From: Streptomyces spectabilis
GTDB taxonomy: Bacteria; Actinomycetota; Actinomycetes; Streptomycetales; Streptomycetaceae
Assembly (NCBI RefSeq): GCF_008704795.1
Contig: NZ_CP023690.1
Coordinates: forward strand, 992,001 to 1,056,000
Reading direction: 5' to 3'
Length of the DNA: 64,000 nt
Shown: piece by piece, positions 60,101 through 64,000 of the stretch
Position numbering within the stretch: the first letter of the stretch is position 1
How the letters are laid out: each line of letters begins with the position of its first letter
Notes under the pieces: generated by a model
Seen by the model: only the letters and a program-made list of their open reading frames with translations
Databases searched by the model: none
Told to the model about the DNA's origin: nothing
Position numbers and translations under genes: made by a program

Positions 60101-60457
60101 GCGCAGCAGGGAATCCGGGACCCGGTTGGGGCGGGGGGTGCCGCGGAGCAGGGACTCCAGGTCGCCGAGGTTCAGCCACAGGTTCCGCACGCCCGCTTCG
60201 AACGGCATTCCGTAGAGCAGGTGGCAGGAGAGCAGCACGCCGTTGAGACCGCCCGCGCTCGTCCCGGCCAGTACGTCGACGGTGACGTCCGTGTACCGGC
60301 ACCGGCTCAGCAGCGGGCCGTAGACCCCGGCCTTCTTGCGCAGCGCTGCGACCTCGCAGCACGACCCGCCCATCCACACGGCGAGGCTCACTCCGCCCCG
60401 CATGGCCAGGGCGATCCTGAGTTCCGCGGGTCGAGGGCCTGGCTCCTGTGGGCTCAT
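57107..60457 (-). CDS. Patatin-like phospholipase with C-terminal membrane domain
   Basis: About 1116 aa from ATG 60457 (MSPQEPGP); ATG 60508 or 60565 would lengthen it. The patatin catalytic dyad is Ser67 in GTSAGG and Asp in DGGLLDN near residue 300, and GGVSLAVWMGG near 22-31 forms the oxyanion region. A long middle region has no clear family. The last 200 residues contain about six membrane helices (PVVLAVLAPLLAACAGSLMW onwards). It probably hydrolyses acyl chains of lipids at the membrane. Similar actinobacterial patatins carry a DUF3376-like extension. Confidence 0.85.
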   Translation of the reverse strand: MSPQEPGPRPAELRIALAMRGGVSLAVWMGGSCCEVAALRKKAGVYGPLLSRCRYTDVTVDVLAGTSAGGLNGVLLSCHLLYGMPFEAGVRNLWLNLGDLESLLRGTPRPNRVPDSLLRGDEAFYARLRLGLDELMEHCDPPAERPASLRLILTATRLRPRPDWVRPTLGQPLLTGRSRAYFRFRHRSPAGVPTPSLTDFPADPEERKEALNRLAYAARATSSFPGAFEPAQPVVDAPPTQATDPPRPPNLWGVSSETGSPDPASGGTVELVDGGLLDNIPVAWAVRAIAGSPADQGVDRWLLFLQPVPPYADAPVAEAGRRGVTRLLRLARKSLGIKAGTESLLDDVTEFQGAEDIDERHKGLVGVLPAEPASCAHAATRRWSAYLTGVGDAEARRVSLLLQDPTKITGPDPLPLPSGPGPLDFLDERLPDGSAPFLAALCRTGEHWVPPRETSWEDLPATGRSPMMAARAVRLLLDWLRAFEAQAYEDRPGTTRDGPATAEESPCAAMPPELPELRKRLYAHRLAVATLIAARDRTILHEFGVGLAHRTNDPLELKRRATLRLERLLPGRTDHGWEAWASDLAAAVTTDAVVPYARPAPRTASSYRTLCASLFESLAELGRDMGPVLTRGAADGCRSTTVPGFQALHKAAVGARGDMRKVLAAAEVLLGPLRPDPLAEPTHINFHTVSAANTSWATEYLAPATGGTATLRGMVEGKLSGNQLNNFSAFLSARWRISDWTWGRLDGAASLVKIVATDDRLRTAFGDPDDGLMDRVVSALAPSVDWLPGQLGDTTRGTSPLTPYTALAGLWENTPAGTGPWDRVRHLLVELRQREILKEELPVVAALRKQPGGGNPPAVPAKTPPVAFDTAFREFRRIGEETVPELLRAHDPRRAAVRLGLLAWPALEPSGNRWKAFLGRGVMWALKPFVWLPVVLAVLAPLLAACAGSLMWVGVAFSTQRWFSPPGHLVLALCVAPATVVGFLIRSQGVRWRSRLPRVLGWLGLALLPAVVLTTVLCLVLGKGPGHVAGDVSELTRQLIVGATMLAAASALLWAGVQGRVHAVCLLLVAVAAGGAAFLLQAWADGEGAWPTLLILYAVLTAVSLALNWLRPRTAS

Positions 60458-60618
60458 GCCCCCAGCGTCCGCGCCGACGGGCGAGAGGCGCATGGCGCGC
60501 TGGGCCATTGGAGCGGGCCGGGAGGCGTCGGTGACGGTGCCGACAGCGGCCCTGGTGGCCGTCACCGAAGTAGTGGGGCGGGGTGGTCGGCCGGCGGCGG
60601 CGTCGGTAGCGTCGGTGG

Positions 60619-61398
60619 ATGGATCAGAGTGAACGGCTCCTTCATTCCTCGTCGTTCGGCGCGGCGGCGGTCGCCTACGCCGAGCACCGTCCGGACTACG
60701 CGCACGGTGCGGTGCGGTGGGCGCTCGGGACCGCGCCCGGCCCGCGCGTGCTCGACCTCGGCGCCGGGACCGGCAAGCTGACCGCCACGCTGGTCGCGCT
60801 GGGCGCCGACGTCACCGCGGTCGAGCCCGACGCCGCGATGCTGACCGAGCTGCGCCGCTCGCTGCCGGGCGTCCGGGCGCTGCCGGGGGGCGCCGAGGCG
60901 ATCCCGCTGCCGGACGCGTCCGTCGACGCCGTGCTGGCGGGCAACGCCATGCACTGGTTCGACATGGCCGTCGCGGGCCCCGAGATCGCCAGGGTCCTCG
61001 CGCCGGGCGGCGTCCTGGCCGGGCTGTGGAACGTCGTGGACGACGGGGTCGAGTGGGTTGCCGGGCTCGCCCGGGTCAGCGGGAGCGCGGCCATCGGCCC
61101 ACGCGACACGCCTGCCGCCTGGCGCGCCGAGACAGCCGACATGCATCTGCCGAAGACGCCCGGGCCCGCCCGGTTCGGCGGCCCGGAGCAGGCCGAGTTC
61201 GCGCACGGGCAGCGCCGCACCGCCGACTCGCTCGTCTCCACCCTCGCGACGCGCGCGGGCATGCTGGTCATGCCGGAACCGCGACGACAGGCCGTGCTGG
61301 CGCGGATCCGGAGCTTCCTCGCCGGGTGCCCGGAGACCGCGCACGGCGAGTTCACCCTCCCGATGCGGACGGCCGTACTGCGCGTCCGACGGCTGTGA
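60619..61398 (+). CDS. SAM-dependent class I methyltransferase
   Basis: 259 aa. SAM-binding motif I is VLDLGAGTGKLT (near residues 44-55), then VTAVEPDAAML, IPLPDASVDAVLAGNAMHWFD and EIARVLAPGGVLAGLWNVVD, which are typical of small-molecule or trans-aconitate-like methyltransferases. The ribosome site is weak. It is divergent from the patatin gene and convergent with the MerR gene. The substrate is unknown. Confidence 0.88.
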   Translation: MDQSERLLHSSSFGAAAVAYAEHRPDYAHGAVRWALGTAPGPRVLDLGAGTGKLTATLVALGADVTAVEPDAAMLTELRRSLPGVRALPGGAEAIPLPDASVDAVLAGNAMHWFDMAVAGPEIARVLAPGGVLAGLWNVVDDGVEWVAGLARVSGSAAIGPRDTPAAWRAETADMHLPKTPGPARFGGPEQAEFAHGQRRTADSLVSTLATRAGMLVMPEPRRQAVLARIRSFLAGCPETAHGEFTLPMRTAVLRVRRL

Positions 61399-61460
61399 GA
61401 CCCCCGTCGGCTTCGGCGGTGACCGTGCCGGATCCGCCGTGAGCGGCCGTGCCGCTCCGA

Positions 61461-62471
61461 TCAGTCCAGCCGTGCTTCGCGCAGCCTGAGAAGGTACGTC
61501 GCGGTCAGCGCGACGGCGCGGTCTTCGTCCTGCGACAGCTCCACCAGGGCGTGTGACGCCGTGGTCCCCGGGATGTCGGCCAGGGCCTGGGTCAGGCGCC
61601 CGCGTGCGGGGGCCCCGGTGGTGTCGTGGGCGAGGCGGTCGACGAGTCCGGTGGCGATGCGGTCCGCCGTCGCGGTGTCGCTCGCCAGGAGGCCGAGGGC
61701 ATCGGCCGCGTCGGTGTCGTTCCTGCCTGCCACGATCATGTCGAGGAGCGTCGGGACCGCGTCGGCGGCTCCGCGGGTCCCGAGCGCGAGGGCCGCGTGG
61801 CCGCGGACCGTGGCATCGGGGTCCGCGAGGGCGTCCCGCAGCCGAGCGGCGGCCTCGTCGCCGGGCATGTCGGCGAGGGCCTTCACGGCACGTTCCCGCA
61901 CCGCTGCCACCGGCGAGCCGAGGCCCTCCGCGAGCAGTGCCGGGCCGCCGTCGCCCGACCGCGCGAGGGCCCATCGAAGTGCTCCGGCGACGTTCGTGTC
62001 CGTCTCGCTCAGCACCGCCTCGACCAGGGCCTCCACCGGCACCGGGACCTCGTCGACGGAGGAGAGGGCCGCGCGCTGGCGCGTGTCGGCGCTCTTCGAT
62101 CCGAGCGCCTGGAGGAGGACGACGACTTGGAGGACGTCCTGCCAGGCGGCGGGTTCCGCGGCGTCGATCCGGCGCAGCCGCGTGAGCAGTTCGGTCTCGG
62201 CCGCGATGCGTTCGCACGTGCGGCGGATGAGGTCGTCGACGAGCGCCGAGGGCGCGAAGCCGGGGTCGTCGAGCGCGCGCCCGATCTCCCGCAGCGAGAG
62301 GCCCAGCGACCGCAGGCTCTCGATGTGGAAGATCCGCCGGATGTCGTCGCCGGAGTACTCCCGATAGCCGGAGCCCGTACGGCCCGACGGCCGTACCAGG
62401 CCGAGCGACTCGTAGTGCCTGAGCATGCGGGCACTCACCCCGGAGCGTCGCGCCACCTCGCCGATCAACAC
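61461..62471 (-). CDS. MerR family regulator fused to HEAT repeats
   Basis: 336 aa from GTG 62471 with AGGAC upstream. The MerR winged helix occupies residues 1-70 (IGEVARRSGVSARMLRHYESLGLVRPSGRTGSGYREYS) followed by the dimerisation coiled coil. From about residue 150 a HEAT/PBS-type repeat region (AVRERAVKALADMPGDEAAARLRDALADPDATVRGHAALALG) extends to the end instead of a usual ligand pocket. It lies 15 bp after the HEAT gene on the same strand; both probably start from the MerR-type promoter at 63176-63203. Confidence 0.88.
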   Translation of the reverse strand: MLIGEVARRSGVSARMLRHYESLGLVRPSGRTGSGYREYSGDDIRRIFHIESLRSLGLSLREIGRALDDPGFAPSALVDDLIRRTCERIAAETELLTRLRRIDAAEPAAWQDVLQVVVLLQALGSKSADTRQRAALSSVDEVPVPVEALVEAVLSETDTNVAGALRWALARSGDGGPALLAEGLGSPVAAVRERAVKALADMPGDEAAARLRDALADPDATVRGHAALALGTRGAADAVPTLLDMIVAGRNDTDAADALGLLASDTATADRIATGLVDRLAHDTTGAPARGRLTQALADIPGTTASHALVELSQDEDRAVALTATYLLRLREARLD

Positions 62472-62486
62472 GTCCTGTCGTCCTTC

Positions 62487-63146
62487 CTAGCCGGAACCAC
62501 CGAGGGCCAGGATGCGCTTCGCCTCCTCGATCGCGAACTCGAACCCGGCGTCCGGGTCGCGCAGGAGCCGCTGGGTGGCGAGCGCATGCGTACGTACGCG
62601 CAGGTCAGGCGCCGTTGTCGCCGGACGCAGCACCGGCAGGACGGCGTCACCCAGCGCGACGAGGGCCCGGCTGAGGCTCAGCTGGGTCTCCCGCTCGCCG
62701 CGGCCGAGCTGCGTCGCGAGGACCGCGGCCAGGGCGGGCTCCTCGCCGTGCGGCACGAGCACGACCGCGGTCCGCCAGGCGCTCCGCGCCACGTCGTCGT
62801 CGGCGTCGCACAACAGCGCCCGCGTGATCGCTGGCCACGCCTGCCGATCCCCGATCTTGGACAGCGTGTGCAGCGCCTGGCTCCGTGCCTGCGCGCGCTT
62901 CGAGCGGACTTCGCGCAGCAGCTCGGGGAGCGTCACGGACACCGGGTGGCGGGTGAGTGCCCACGTCAGCATGTCGCGCACGAAGAACTCGGGCTCGGTC
63001 GCGCACCGCTCAATCAACTTGTCGACAAAGCGCTGATCGGGCGCCGTCCCGGCCTCCAGGGCCGCCCGCAACCGCACGGACGACCGGCCGTCCTCAAGCC
63101 CCCGGAGCACCCGCGCGGCCTCCGTGCCCTGCCCCGTCATGGTCAT
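62487..63146 (-). CDS. HEAT-repeat protein paired with the MerR-HEAT regulator
   Basis: 219 aa from ATG 63146, AGGAGG 8 bp upstream. At least four helical repeats are seen (SSVRLRAALEAGTAPDQRFVDKLIERCA, EFFVRDMLTWALTRHPVSVTLPELLREV, SQALHTLSKIGDRQAWPAITRALL, DVARSAWRTAVVLVPHGEEPALAAVL). Similar HEAT repeats are in the co-transcribed MerR protein, suggesting that the two interact or recognise a similar ligand. No enzymatic motif. Confidence 0.85.
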   Translation of the reverse strand: MTMTGQGTEAARVLRGLEDGRSSVRLRAALEAGTAPDQRFVDKLIERCATEPEFFVRDMLTWALTRHPVSVTLPELLREVRSKRAQARSQALHTLSKIGDRQAWPAITRALLCDADDDVARSAWRTAVVLVPHGEEPALAAVLATQLGRGERETQLSLSRALVALGDAVLPVLRPATTAPDLRVRTHALATQRLLRDPDAGFEFAIEEAKRILALGGSG

Positions 63147-63175
63147 CGGGACCACCTCCTCGGCAAGCAGTGAAG

Positions 63176-63203
63176 ACCTTGTCACGGTGTCAAGGTCAAG
63201 GGG
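63176..63203 (-). promoter_or_regulatory. MerR-type promoter and dyad before the HEAT-MerR operon
   Basis: The 21-bp dyad ACCTTG-t-CAC-g-GTG-t-CAAGGT lies at 63176-63196. On the minus strand TTGACC (about 63202-63197) and TTCACT are separated by 19 bp, the overlong spacer typical of MerR-activated promoters, with the dyad inside it. The ATG of the HEAT gene is 30 bp beyond. Confidence 0.7.
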
Positions 63204-63205
63204 GC

Positions 63206-63405
63206 CCTGGCCGGGGCGACGTCAGCTCTCCGTCAGCGCCTGGGGCACGGACGGCGAGTACGACACCTTCGTCGAGCAGATCCGAAGCGGAACCTCTACA
63301 CCGCCGAGTACCACAGCGCCCACCATGCTGGAGGAGGCGTACAACGACCCGAGGGAGTTCGTGTACGCGCTGCCGTCCCGCTACAAGCCCGTCCGGGGGA
63401 AGTGA
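63206..63405 (+). pseudogene. Unidentified decayed coding remnant
   Basis: A frame reads SVSAWGTDGEYDTFVEQIRS then changes style, while another frame gives RNLYTAEYHSAHH, and the first frame ends DPREFVYALPSRYKPVRGK before a stop at 63405. The alternation suggests a frameshifted fragment of a lost gene. I do not recognise the family. Confidence 0.35.
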
Positions 63406-63440
63406 GCGACCGCCGACGGCCTTCGCCGCGCAGCCGCGCG

Positions 63441-63772
63441 TTAAGCCGCGCCGCCTGGCGGGCGTGGTGGTCGCGTTCGGGGAGGGTGGAAGCCGACCGG
63501 GCCGCCCGGGGCCTCCGGCACGAGGTAGGCCCGCGCGAACTGCCGCATGGTCAGTACCCCGACCGCGCGCAGCGTGAGCGCGACGGCCGATGCCGGGGTC
63601 GGGGACGGGTGCGCGCACAGGAAGTACAGCTGGAGCGTGTCGCCCACCGTCTCGCCGGGGCCCGGCGCGGGCTCGGCCTCGACCCGCTCCTCACGCCGCC
63701 GCGAAGTCGGCCCCGGCGGGCGAGAACGCCGATCGCCTCGGGTGCCGGCTCCCGGAGCAGCGGCTCGTTCAC
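63441..63772 (-). pseudogene. Internally deleted ECF42-type sigma factor
   Basis: It begins VNEPLLREPAPEAIGVLARRG at GTG 63772, overlapping the DGPF gene stop by 4 bp. A one-base shift then gives DFAAA, and the sequence jumps directly to EERVEAEPAPGPGETVGDTL and QLYFLCAHPSPTPASAVALTL with RQFARAYLVPEA, in another frame. In intact ECF42 proteins about 50-60 residues (sigma region 2) lie between, and region 4 continues beyond AYLVPEA. Region 2 and the C-terminus are missing, so the gene cannot function. Confidence 0.75.
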
Positions 63773-64000
63773 TCGGTGACCGTGCCGTGCTCGCCGTAGA
63801 ACGGGCGCACCTCGAGCCACTCGTGGATCGGCTTCCCGCCCGCGCCCGGGGCCGCGGACAGCTCGCCCGCCAGCTCGATCGCGCGCTCGTAGGTCTCGAC
63901 GTCGATCACCATCCAGCCGGCGATCAGGTCCTTGGTCTCCGCGAACGGGCCGTCGGTGACCGGCGGCCGCCCCTCGCCGTCGTAGCGGACGAACGTGCCC
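63769..64000 (-). CDS. YciI/DGPF-domain protein, 5' end outside window
   Basis: The C-terminal 77 residues are present: GTFVRYDGEGRPPVTDGPFAETKDLIAGWMVIDVETYERAIELAGEL and EWLEVRPFYG. The TDGPFAETKE-type motif defines the DGPF family, which is found beside ECF42 sigma genes and is part of their regulon. Here its sigma partner is broken. The start lies beyond position 64000. Confidence 0.85.
   Translation of the reverse strand, partial: GTFVRYDGEGRPPVTDGPFAETKDLIAGWMVIDVETYERAIELAGELSAAPGAGGKPIHEWLEVRPFYGEHGTVTE

Overview
The window is high-GC actinobacterial chromosomal DNA, almost certainly Streptomyces. The evidence is the strong G/C third-position bias, GTG and TTG starts behind GGAGG-type ribosome binding sites, rare TTA codons, many small secreted proteins, and abundant TetR, AraC, MerR, XRE, LuxR and ECF regulators. 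I see no rRNA, tRNA, CRISPR array, prophage or intact insertion sequence. Genes are tightly packed and several convergent pairs overlap at their stop codons. The content is accessory (chromosome-arm-like) rather than core.

Layout. 0.1-7.0 kb: an exporter-type ABC transporter, a TetR regulator, an aminoglycoside-phosphotransferase-fold kinase, a decayed methyltransferase, an adenosine deaminase, a 168-bp inverted-repeat element between two convergent genes, and an alpha/beta hydrolase-TetR operon with a dyad operator. 7.2-13 kb: a class III alkylsulfatase homologue lacking key metal ligands, a heme-oxygenase-like diiron protein with a membrane partner, and a quinone oxidoreductase with an AraC regulator. 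13-19 kb: a CaCA-type antiporter, small secreted proteins, GNAT and XRE genes, a DHFR-like reductase and a secreted beta-lactamase-fold hydrolase. 19-25 kb: a complete response regulator, histidine kinase, ABC ATPase and FtsX-like permease module, with three 22-bp-spaced direct repeats before the ABC genes. 25-28 kb: an ECF41 sigma factor with its typical partners (SDR and CxxC carboxymuconolactone-decarboxylase), each partner preceded by an ECF41-like promoter.

28-33.5 kb: small proteins, GNAT, DUF6191, an AlkZ-like winged-helix protein, VOC and F420-type NADP oxidoreductase genes. 33.7-39.2 kb: one 1802-aa protein with a sacsin/NO VEIN-type GHKL ATPase at the N-terminus and a DUF3883 nuclease-like domain at the C-terminus, a candidate standalone defence protein. 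39-45.6 kb: a hydrolase with a Cys nucleophile, a GNAT, a decayed GAF regulator, a Rieske oxygenase, a DUF6299 protein, an AlkD-like repair protein and a membrane-anchored protein.

46-52 kb is the most attractive candidate for an undescribed system. A LuxR-type regulator with two TTA codons and a receiver lacking the phospho-acceptor Asp lies next to a TetR gene. Then come, all on the plus strand, a hotdog thioesterase, a PaaA/BoxB-like ferritin-fold diiron oxygenase, a heme-oxygenase-like diiron oxidase, a Leu/Val/Phe-type amino acid dehydrogenase, a nitroreductase and a DUF4291 protein. This looks like a small amino-acid-derived natural-product or catabolic pathway; its product cannot be named from sequence.

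52-64 kb: a YciI-like protein, a styrene-monooxygenase-like flavoprotein, an XRE (MmyB-like) regulator divergent from a quinone reductase, a second secreted beta-lactamase-fold hydrolase, a patatin fused to a membrane domain, a methyltransferase, a MerR-HEAT plus HEAT operon with a MerR-type promoter, and the broken remains of an ECF42 sigma/DGPF pair running off the window end.
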